IMG/VR virus record: IMGVR_UViG_3300012954_000045
Location: 1-30,778 of that record
Source of the DNA: a virus
Reading direction: 5' to 3' (one strand)
DNA length: 30,778 nucleotides
A model generated the notes under the pieces. The model ran no database searches. It was not told where the DNA came from and worked only from the letters and a program-made list of their open reading frames with translations. This document shows positions 4,866 to 10,150 of the stretch, piece by piece. Every line of letters starts with the position of its first letter. The stretch's first letter is position 1. Both the position numbers and the translations under genes were made by a program.

Positions 4866-5387
4866 ATGGGTACACGTTCAAGAATCGGTCTAGCACTTGC
4901 TACTGATCACATTGTTTCAGTATACTGTCATTATGACGGTTACATTCAACATAACGGACGTAAACTTGTAGAGAATTATAACACTCAAGAACTGGTTGAA
5001 GATCTCATCAATGGGGGTGATATGTCATGCCTTCATAGTATTCATTTCTGGGATTCAGCACCACTTAAGCAAGTGATTGTTAACCCCGATGGTTCAAAGA
5101 CCGTGGATTACATGAGGGATGATGATGAAAACTGGGTTTATTCTCCAGTGAAAAGTGAACCCGCTCCACTGTATTATAGTGAGAGAGGAGAATCAGCACC
5201 TCCAAAGTTCAGCAACTTTGATGAGTTTATTTCTGGCAATTGTGGTGAGGAATGGTGTTACTTATTCACCCCTGGTAGAGGTTGGCAATGTTGGCAACTT
5301 GGATGGGGTGACACTAACACTCAAGAATGGGACTTCATCACAGAGGAACCATCACAAGAATTGTCAACTGATACTATGACAGTTTAA
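4866..5387 (+). CDS. Conserved phage hypothetical protein (173 aa)
   Basis: The N-terminus MGTRSRIGLA...IVSVYCHYDGY is a pattern I recognise in many phage proteins of unknown function ('TRSRIG ... IY-HWDGYP'), with the conserved Y-C-H-Y-D-G block at about residues 20-25. The middle contains a conserved-looking helix KLVENYNTQELVEDLINGGD, and the C-terminal half is Trp-rich (WGDTNTQEW). No catalytic motif or membrane segment is evident. The A/C-rich leader has no Shine-Dalgarno. Its end (MTV, stop) is again formed by the GACAGTTTAA element. Confidence 0.75.
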   Translation: MGTRSRIGLALATDHIVSVYCHYDGYIQHNGRKLVENYNTQELVEDLINGGDMSCLHSIHFWDSAPLKQVIVNPDGSKTVDYMRDDDENWVYSPVKSEPAPLYYSERGESAPPKFSNFDEFISGNCGEEWCYLFTPGRGWQCWQLGWGDTNTQEWDFITEEPSQELSTDTMTV

Positions 5388-5434
5388 GAGGTGGCACAGG
5401 GGGGATGGCACGATCCACCCCTCTGTTTTATAAT
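5378..5434 (+). promoter_or_regulatory. Promoter with 18-bp element (copy d)
   Basis: GACAGTTTAAGAGGTGGC (5378-5395) includes the TAA stop of the previous gene. ATGGCA (5405-5410) and TATAAT (5429-5434) have an 18-bp spacer; the element ends 34 bp before the -10. A GC-rich hairpin (AGGGG.GGAT / ATCC.CCCCT, 5398-5423) overlaps the -35. Confidence 0.6.
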
Positions 5435-5455
5435 GTGTGCATGGATAAAGAAACC

Positions 5456-5626
5456 ATGAACGACAAACAACTCATCTTCCTACGTGAGCAACTGCAGGAG
5501 ACCCTCTGTTGCTGGCGTGATGCAAACGACCTTCCCGATCACGTGGATGAAGAATTGTGTGACATCGTGTTGCAATGCTTCATAGAAGCAAGCGAGTGTG
5601 ACAGTGTAGAAACTGTCCCTGACTAG
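5456..5626 (+). CDS. Small acidic hypothetical protein (56 aa)
   Basis: The frame is open from 5405, but the -10 at 5429-5434 puts transcription start at about 5441. The ATG at 5456 (MNDKQLIFLREQLQETLCCW) therefore fits, leaving a short leader as in sister cassettes; ATG 5441 would be leaderless. The protein is acidic, predicted helical and Cys-rich (four Cys besides CC pair), with D/E-rich loops (DLPDHVDEELCD). Its C-terminal codons lie in the dyad element (copy e). Function unknown. Confidence 0.6.
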   Translation: MNDKQLIFLREQLQETLCCWRDANDLPDHVDEELCDIVLQCFIEASECDSVETVPD

Positions 5627-5655
5627 TTGCAGGGTACGGTTCATCCTGTTATATT
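5600..5655 (+). promoter_or_regulatory. Promoter with 18-bp element (copy e)
   Basis: GACAGTGTAGAAACTGTC (5600-5617) is a dyad with 6-bp arms within the end of the previous gene. TTGCAG (5627-5632) and TATATT (5650-5655) have a 17-bp spacer; the element ends 33 bp before the -10. CCCTG/CAGGG arms (5618-5634) form a small hairpin before and over the -35. Confidence 0.65.
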
Positions 5656-5679
5656 ATGATCATGAGCAACACAAACACC

Positions 5680-6291
5680 ATGACTGACACAAAGAACATC
5701 CTCGCCATGTACATGCAGGCAACCCCTGTTGATACTCAAGAGGGTACGGTATGGTATAACAATGCCCACAAGATCTGCAAGGGTCTAAGTGACAAATACA
5801 AAATGCCACTTTCTACAGTGGTTGGCGTTGTATCTGCTCTCAGTCCTAACAACAAATGGGACAGAAACATTCTTGACGCTGAGCAAATGATTCGTGCCTA
5901 TGCTCTAGGATATGACTATCCTAAAGTTTGCACATTCACTAGCAACAAAGACAAGGCAATGACTATCCTAGAATGTGAAATTGATTCTAGCGATAACATT
6001 TGTGCCATTCTCAAGGGTAACAAAACTATTGCATTCTTCCGAGGTATACTTACTGACGGGCAATGTGATGAAATTACTGTTGACGGTCACGCCTTCAATA
6101 TCTGGCGTGGTATGTACACTTCACTCAATGAGGTTCCCGCTATCAGCAACAAACTCTACAAGGCAATTAGTGACGCTTACCGTCAGGCGGCAGTTACTAT
6201 CAACGAAATTGAAAACACAAACTATTCACCCGCCCAGATTCAAGCGATCACATGGGTTACCCATCGGCGTGTGAATGGAGTTGTTAAGTGA
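5680..6291 (+). CDS. DUF7178-type cyanophage protein with HhH-GPD glycosylase-like pattern (203 aa)
   Basis: I recognise this as a protein family common in cyanophages (recalled as DUF7178), function unknown. ATGs at 5656 and 5662 lie at or near the expected transcription start; 5680 leaves an A/C-rich leader ending CACCATG like the sister genes. The helical pattern is suggestive: LKGNKTIAFFRGIL (111-124) followed by EITVDGHAFNIWRG (131-144) mirrors the endonuclease III order 'G-x-KTA ... VDTHxxR', with K115 and D135 20 residues apart, close to the K120/D138 spacing of E. coli Nth. VVSALSPNNKWDRNILDAEQ (50-69) resembles the helix containing 'LS.Q..D'. The typical 4Fe-4S cysteines are absent. 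A base-excision or modified-base-binding role is inference. The stop overlaps a GTG start (GTGA). Confidence 0.7.
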   Translation: MTDTKNILAMYMQATPVDTQEGTVWYNNAHKICKGLSDKYKMPLSTVVGVVSALSPNNKWDRNILDAEQMIRAYALGYDYPKVCTFTSNKDKAMTILECEIDSSDNICAILKGNKTIAFFRGILTDGQCDEITVDGHAFNIWRGMYTSLNEVPAISNKLYKAISDAYRQAAVTINEIENTNYSPAQIQAITWVTHRRVNGVVK

Positions 6292-6395
6292 CTTCTTTGC
6301 TAACCCTAATCCTCGCCCTTGTTATTATCTTGGGCGGGGTTGAGTTTGCCTATTTTTTACTAGTTCAGTTTCTATCACTATTTGTTCGCAAGTAG
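6288..6395 (+). CDS. Membrane micropeptide with GTG start (35 aa)
   Basis: A GTG overlapping the previous stop (GTGA, 6288-6291) opens a 35-residue peptide made almost wholly of one hydrophobic helix (SLLTLILALVIILGGV, then FAYFLLVQFLSLFVRK) with a basic end, a plausible inner-membrane micropeptide. A GC hairpin (CCTCGCCC / GGGCGGGG, about 6309-6337) lies in the same bases, so the stretch could instead be a terminator-like region of the previous gene. The overlap and the clean hydrophobic profile favour coding, with modest certainty. Confidence 0.4.
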   Translation: MTSLLTLILALVIILGGVEFAYFLLVQFLSLFVRK

Positions 6396-6450
6396 ACAGT
6401 TGACATAGTGGCACACACCCCGTTGCCATGGGTCGCTGATCCGCTATAAT
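6395..6450 (+). promoter_or_regulatory. Promoter with 18-bp element (copy f)
   Basis: GACAGTTGACATAGTGGC (6395-6412), overlapping the previous TAG, is followed by TTGCCA (6423-6428) and TATAAT (6445-6450), spacer 16. The element ends 33 bp before the -10. Confidence 0.65.
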
Positions 6451-6471
6451 TAAAGCATGAACAAAACAAAG

Positions 6472-6660
6472 ATGATCAAATCAGCAGACGGCATGTTCTT
6501 CCATAACGAGAACCCGTCACCCATCGTGCAAGCGGCAATGGACAGCATCCGCCAGCAGATGGCAGCAGAGACCGCCTATCGTGAGCGGGTCCGTCAGGGT
6601 CTAGAACCTGCACCACGTACCCAGAACTGGGGAACCTGGAACATCAGCGACCGCCACTAA
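6472..6660 (+). CDS. Small hypothetical protein (62 aa)
   Basis: An upstream ATG at 6457 coincides with the expected transcription start from the -10 at 6445-6450, so it would be leaderless. The ATG at 6472 (MIKSADGMFFHNENPSPIVQ) then has an A/C-rich leader like the sister genes and is preferred. The protein has a central helix (AAMDSIRQQMAAETAYRERV) and a Trp-containing tail. Unrecognised. Its final codons form the left arm of a strong terminator. Confidence 0.6.
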   Translation: MIKSADGMFFHNENPSPIVQAAMDSIRQQMAAETAYRERVRQGLEPAPRTQNWGTWNISDRH

Positions 6661-6675
6661 GGCGGTCTTTTTTTT
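6649..6675 (+). terminator. Rho-independent terminator
   Basis: GACCGCC (6649-6655), loop ACTAA containing the stop codon TAA, GGCGGTC (6661-6667), then eight T. This is a textbook intrinsic terminator ending the 6472 gene. Confidence 0.95.
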
Positions 6676-6746
6676 GCCCTGCCTTCCCTATTTTGGGCTC
6701 TACCTTCATTCTAGCACAAGGTGGGGAACTATGGGGGACAGAGTGT

Positions 6747-6802
6747 GCCACTTTGCAAACTGGTCACATACCCCTTGGCACTGCTTCCCATGCTGCTATA
6801 AT
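6747..6802 (+). promoter_or_regulatory. Promoter with 18-bp element in reverse orientation (copy g)
   Basis: GCCACTTTGCAAACTGGTC (6747-6765) is the reverse complement form of the element with one extra base. TTGGCA (6775-6780) and TATAAT (6797-6802) follow, spacer 16; the element ends 32 bp before the -10. Confidence 0.55.
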
Positions 6803-6828
6803 AAGTACATAACAAACAAAGCAACATC

Positions 6829-7077
6829 ATGAACGGTTGGGCAAACTACGAAACTTGGAACGCTTCCCTCTGGATCGGCAACGATGAGTTTCTATACAAC
6901 ACCGCTAAGGCGTGTGTGACATACGTGGGCGACAATGAGACCCCATGGGATAAGTTCGTGCGCTGCATGACAGAGGGCATGATCGGACGCTTCATGGGTG
7001 AGACAGGCGATGGCGTCAAGTGGAACGACTCAGCGATCAACGCTGACGAGATGAACGCCATGATGGTCGAACTCTAA
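6829..7077 (+). CDS. DUF7249-like small phage protein (82 aa)
   Basis: The N-terminus MNGWANYETWNASLWIGNDE is a pattern I recognise from a widespread small cyanophage/phage family of unknown function (recalled as DUF7249: 'NYETWNVALWI-NDE'). The conserved second part is TGDGVKWNDSAINADEMNAM (about residues 59-78), also typical. The start follows a 26-nt A/C-rich leader with no Shine-Dalgarno. No catalytic motif or membrane segment. Codon use is visibly GC-richer than in the structural genes. Confidence 0.75.
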   Translation: MNGWANYETWNASLWIGNDEFLYNTAKACVTYVGDNETPWDKFVRCMTEGMIGRFMGETGDGVKWNDSAINADEMNAMMVEL

Positions 7078-7121
7078 ACTGTCCACTAGGGGGGTGACAT
7101 CACCCCTCGAACCTCTATAAT
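7066..7121 (+). promoter_or_regulatory. Promoter with right half of the element (copy h)
   Basis: CTAAACTGTCCACTAGGGG overlaps the stop of the previous gene; the right half AAACTGTC is intact, the left half is degenerate (18-mer 7066-7083). GTGACA (7094-7099) and TATAAT (7116-7121) have spacer 16; the element ends 33 bp before the -10. A perfect 7-bp dyad GGGGTGA-CA-TCACCCC (7091-7106) covers the -35. Confidence 0.6.
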
Positions 7122-7144
7122 ATAAACAAGCAACACAACAGACC

Positions 7145-7348
7145 ATGGCAACAGCAGATTTCGCAGTTCAACCCGCATCCTTCGGCAAGTTCGATGAGTG
7201 GGGTTGCGACTGGGCGACAGACATCAACCACGCCTATCGCCTCGCTGCCACCTATGGAGAGGATGCCGTCATCTGGCGCTGTCCCCACCAGGGCACGCCA
7301 ATGGCGTGGGTCCGTGTTAACATGAACGAAACCATCACCACAAAATGA
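7145..7348 (+). CDS. Small hypothetical protein (67 aa)
   Basis: Unrecognised. A Trp- and Cys-containing globular-looking protein: FGKFDEWGCDWATDINHAYR, then AATYGEDAVIWRCPHQGTPM and a short basic/Thr tail. ATG at 7145 follows CAACACAACAGACC, the A/C leader typical of this block. The end overlaps the next start (ATGA, 7345-7348). Confidence 0.65.
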   Translation: MATADFAVQPASFGKFDEWGCDWATDINHAYRLAATYGEDAVIWRCPHQGTPMAWVRVNMNETITTK

Positions 7349-7461
7349 AAACTCTTCTCATCGCTGTCTTTGCTCTCACCGTTGGCGTTGCCTATGGCGA
7401 CTATTTCATCGAAGGCATCCGAGCAGGTGCCGACCTGATCGAGCAGCAACGCCAATCCTGA
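7345..7461 (+). CDS. Small secreted/membrane-anchored peptide (38 aa)
   Basis: Starts with ATGA overlapping the previous stop. MKTLLIAVFALTVGVAYGDY is a typical signal peptide or N-terminal anchor (Lys, then about 13 hydrophobic residues), followed by a short polar amphipathic tail (IRAGADLIEQQRQS). Translationally coupled to the gene before it; function unknown. The stop overlaps the beginning of the next AAACTGTCC element. Confidence 0.55.
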   Translation: MKTLLIAVFALTVGVAYGDYFIEGIRAGADLIEQQRQS

Positions 7462-7506
7462 AACTGTCCATTGGCCGCGGCGGATAGACACCGCCCCGCC
7501 TATAAT
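7451..7506 (+). promoter_or_regulatory. Promoter with right half of the element, no -35 (copy i)
   Basis: GCCAATCCTGAAACTGTC (7451-7468) has an intact right half; TATAAT is at 7501-7506, 33 bp downstream. The expected -35 position (7478-7483, CGGCGG) is not -35-like, and a GGCGG/CCGCC hairpin (7479-7499 region) lies there instead. It may need an activator. Confidence 0.5.
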
Positions 7507-7530
7507 AAACAAGTCAACCAAAACGACACC

Positions 7531-7701
7531 ATGCCTATCTCTGACGCCTATCTGATGGATCTCCAGATCGAAGATCTGATGTATGATCAAATCGATGCTC
7601 AAGAGTTGGAGGACTGCGACCTTCCCGACTGGTTCACCGCTGACGATGATCAGGAACTGGAAGCGTTCTCCCTTGAGTGCGCCTTCGGACCAGAGGAGTG
7701 A
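7531..7701 (+). CDS. Very acidic small protein (56 aa)
   Basis: The frame opens at 7471, but the -10 at 7501-7506 fixes the start at 7531 (MPISDAYLMDLQIEDLMYDQ). Extremely acidic, with almost no basic residue, Asp/Glu in most positions of EDLMYDQIDAQELEDCDLPD and a C-terminal FGPEE. The charge recalls small DNA-mimic inhibitors, which is only an analogy. No family recognised. Its TGA overlaps the next element. Confidence 0.6.
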   Translation: MPISDAYLMDLQIEDLMYDQIDAQELEDCDLPDWFTADDDQELEAFSLECAFGPEE

Positions 7702-7755
7702 CAATCCAGGAAGTGGCACACCACCACTTCCCCCCCTGCGCTCAGGCGCTATAAT
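7700..7755 (+). promoter_or_regulatory. Promoter with 18-bp element, weak -35 (copy j)
   Basis: GACAATCCAGGAAGTGGC (7700-7717), then TATAAT (7750-7755), 33 bp apart. The expected -35 (7727-7732, ACTTCC) is poor. Short dyads (GTGG-CACA-CCAC, GCGC-TCAG-GCGC) lie between. Confidence 0.55.
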
Positions 7756-7782
7756 AAGTACATAACAAACAAACACTTCATC

Positions 7783-7962
7783 ATGACAAAGAACGAATCC
7801 TTCCAAGCAGCACGCAACGTGATCACAGGCAAGCGTGGAGACATCACCCGCAAGGGTCTGCAGACCGCCGCCATGGCGATGGGTCGCTCACGTGAGCAGG
7901 TAGACAAGGCAAGCACCATGCGTCTTGCATTCTGGGCATCAGTTGGCAAATCCTGCATCTGA
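7783..7962 (+). CDS. Small basic hypothetical protein (59 aa)
   Basis: Found by reading. ATG at 7783 follows the leader AACAAACAAACACTTCATC. The product is basic and probably helical, with a helix-turn-helix-like rhythm: FQAARNVITGKRGDITRKGL, then QTAAMAMGRSREQVDKAST. It could bind DNA, but I cannot assign a family. A terminator follows 12 nt after the stop. Confidence 0.6.
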   Translation: MTKNESFQAARNVITGKRGDITRKGLQTAAMAMGRSREQVDKASTMRLAFWASVGKSCI

Positions 7963-7974
7963 TGCTAGAATCTC

Positions 7975-8003
7975 GGGGAGGGCAACGCCTCCCCTTTCTG
8001 TTT
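7975..8003 (+). terminator. Rho-independent terminator
   Basis: GGGGAGG (7975-7981), loop GCAACG, CCTCCCC (7988-7994), then TTTCTGTTT. It ends the cassette block that begins at about 4.4 kb. Confidence 0.85.
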
Positions 8004-8021
8004 ACAAATTCAACTTTCCAA

Positions 8022-8252
8022 ATGTTCAACTTCCTAGAGAAAATCACAGGCAACGTAAGATTTTACGTTTCACGCCCTAGCAGTGCCTTACTCGGCATCG
8101 AGTTCTATCCACTAACTGGAACCGCCTATTGTGATTGGAAATCAGGCAGTGAATCGCAGCATAAGTGTAAGAAACGCCACATGCTGTTAGCAACAGTTCC
8201 AATGGTAAGTTTGGGACGCTTCGCTAACACTCACCTGAAGTACGCTAAGTGA
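8022..8252 (+). CDS. Basic hypothetical protein (76 aa)
   Basis: ATG at 8022 lies just after a terminator; an open frame from 7962 would run through it, so the later start is chosen. No promoter is evident, so it may depend on read-through. MFNFLEKITGNVRFYVSRPS starts it; later GTAYCDWKSGSESQHKCKKR and a basic tail. Looks like a small beta-rich protein with two Cys in the middle. Unrecognised; lower certainty because the promoter is missing. Confidence 0.5.
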   Translation: MFNFLEKITGNVRFYVSRPSSALLGIEFYPLTGTAYCDWKSGSESQHKCKKRHMLLATVPMVSLGRFANTHLKYAK

Positions 8253-8481
8253 TACTAACTCAGGGGGCACTAAGTAACACTAACTGCCCCCTCACAGTTA
8301 GCATCAGGCAGTATTTGCGATTAGCGCCCTTATATGTTATCGCCCGCTGCGTTTAAAATGCATGGGTCCCTCCTAACCTACAAAAGTATCACTTCGACCT
8401 TGTGTTTTCGCAATATCAAAAAATTTTTCGCGGGTAAAAATCGCCCATAGGGTTGATATATAAAACGGTTGCTAAGAAACT
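8253..8481. other. Non-coding divider with hairpin and AT-rich leader
   Basis: No gene seen. AGGGGGCA (8262-8269) and TGCCCCCT (8285-8292) form an 8-bp stem with a 15-nt loop but no T-run, a possible terminator or processing site. ACTAAC/GTTAG sequences recur around it. Near the right end TATATAAA (about 8457-8464) is a weak late-promoter-like motif before the gene at 8482. Confidence 0.45.
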
Positions 8482-8712
8482 ATGAGTGCTGATTCGATGG
8501 ATTATGGAAGCGATTTAGATTATGAGGATTATTTGCAATTCATTTACAATGAGGAGATTCACATGTCAAAACCTACAATTGCTTACGAACCTAAGATTGA
8601 TAAGTTTATCTTAGATTCGCCCGATGGGGAGCGATATTATTTCAGGGACTATGAAGGTGCCGAAGATTTTTGGATGTTAAACTTTAAGGAAGACGTTGAT
8701 TTAGATGCCTAA
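8482..8712 (+). CDS. Acidic hypothetical protein (76 aa; possible internal start)
   Basis: The N-terminal third is very acidic and aromatic (MDYGSDLDYEDYLQFIYNEE). A second in-frame ATG at 8563, with GAGGAG (8551-8556) at ideal spacing, could give a 49-residue form MSKPTIAYEPKIDKF; the long form has no Shine-Dalgarno. C-terminal part: RYYFRDYEGAEDFWMLNF. It overlaps the next gene by 8 nt, so it is probably co-expressed with the virion genes that follow. Function unknown. Confidence 0.6.
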   Translation: MSADSMDYGSDLDYEDYLQFIYNEEIHMSKPTIAYEPKIDKFILDSPDGERYYFRDYEGAEDFWMLNFKEDVDLDA

Positions 8713-10150
8713 TTATAGAACAGTGACAGAGAGTATCGGTGCAGGACCCTCCACTATCGATGTCGATTATGAGGTAGGGTCTGCAGTGTCACTCAGTTAT
8801 CCTGTAGGGACGTATAGTGCTGAAGAATCAGCGTATGTTGATACAGGAACTGCACAAGCAAATAGTAACTACAGATCAAAGAGATATTATTTGTTACCTT
8901 CGAGTACGTATAGACAAATCTGGAAAGTACCGAATGGGGTAACAGTAGATCCGTGTGACTCATCAGGGCAGACATGGTATGTTGACAGTTACAGTGATGG
9001 TGCAGATCGTATTGTATATTTGGCAGAGGATCTTACAGAAAGTTTAAATGGGGAGTATACAGGGTGTTGTTTTGATGAGAATGGTAATCAAGTACCAGAA
9101 CCATCATTAAATCAGAAGCGTGTACATAACATTACGCTAGAGGGATTACAGTTTGATACTTATGGTAAGATCAACACAGCAACTGGTATAGAATATAAGA
9201 ATGGTTGTAATACCGTCAGTATGGCATCTATCGTTCGTAGTGAGACCTTTACAGTAACATTCAACAGTATGTCTCCCAATATTGCGAGTAGTGCTCCATA
9301 TCTGGACGATGATGTTACAGTTACACTAGAGCGAAGCGATGGGACTACTGTAACCGCCACGTCAAGTAGTGGGACCGTTACTATGAGTGCCACTGCACCA
9401 CAGACGATTACTATTAAGATTGCAGGGGAGTTTGGGAAAAAACTCTTTCCTGAGGAGACGTGGGAGTATTACTACGAAAAAAATTCCGATTATACGGCAA
9501 ATCCTGACCATCTAAACTTTGAGATTCAGTTACCTACGAATTTACCTGAAGGGATGACTCTTCAAGATCCTAATGATTATTTTGAACCGTATCGTATTGA
9601 TAAGGATAATAATGGCGGATCATTGAATGACCTGAGTTTAGAAGTGCCGACTGGTGTATCGTTATTGGGATTTCAGAGTGATATTACAGAACGTGTAGCA
9701 GGATCATTCCCAGACCCTGAGACAGGATCATTATCACGTGCAGGACATAGGGACGTTATCTTTAGTTTTACCGTGACAAGTAGTATTCCTGCATTATCTA
9801 CAACACCATGGTCTCTTGCTACAACATTACCAACAGGATCTTATTGTACCCATAATGGTAATACGTATTATGTGGAACTAGGTGGTACACCAGGTCAAGG
9901 TGATGCAGGTAATCCAACAGCAGTACCACCGATACCAGCAACACCTGCTGACGGTGGACCAGGTGGTACAGGGTTCTTTATTGATGAAAGTGGTATGAGA
10001 TATAGGTATATACCCCCAGAGGGTACTGTAACCACTGCTGGTGCAGGTACATGGACTACTACACTATATGTAATGAATGATTATAGAATTGGTGTGGAAC
10101 GATTTAATGAATTATTGAATGCTGCAGATGCAAGGAGGATTATAGAATAA
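8705..10150 (+). CDS. Putative virion protein (481 aa) with a domain shared with the next gene
   Basis: Unrecognised, but beta-rich and low in Lys/Arg clusters, as in phage tail or baseplate proteins. Residues about 181-258 (from TFTVTF to LFPEETWEYYYE) form a beta-sandwich-like domain that is clearly related to residues 43-120 of the next protein. Residues about 385-440 are Gly/Pro/Thr-rich (GTPGQGDAGNP... PADGGPGGTG), a likely linker, and the C-terminal helix (GVERFNELLNAADARRIIE) may be an assembly segment. It shares its stop with the next start (TAATG) and precedes a PAAR gene, so a spike- or hub-associated role is inferred. Confidence 0.6.
   Translation: MPNYRTVTESIGAGPSTIDVDYEVGSAVSLSYPVGTYSAEESAYVDTGTAQANSNYRSKRYYLLPSSTYRQIWKVPNGVTVDPCDSSGQTWYVDSYSDGADRIVYLAEDLTESLNGEYTGCCFDENGNQVPEPSLNQKRVHNITLEGLQFDTYGKINTATGIEYKNGCNTVSMASIVRSETFTVTFNSMSPNIASSAPYLDDDVTVTLERSDGTTVTATSSSGTVTMSATAPQTITIKIAGEFGKKLFPEETWEYYYEKNSDYTANPDHLNFEIQLPTNLPEGMTLQDPNDYFEPYRIDKDNNGGSLNDLSLEVPTGVSLLGFQSDITERVAGSFPDPETGSLSRAGHRDVIFSFTVTSSIPALSTTPWSLATTLPTGSYCTHNGNTYYVELGGTPGQGDAGNPTAVPPIPATPADGGPGGTGFFIDESGMRYRYIPPEGTVTTAGAGTWTTTLYVMNDYRIGVERFNELLNAADARRIIE

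Noticed and set aside
7252-7806. A 184-aa minus-strand open frame
   Set aside because: It crosses four + strand genes, two promoters and hairpins, and the GC-rich composition alone keeps the frame open.
8293-8338. CACAGTTAGCATCAGGCA as another copy of the 18-bp element
   Set aside because: No -10 hexamer lies at the 32-34 bp spacing and the outer bases do not fit the consensus.
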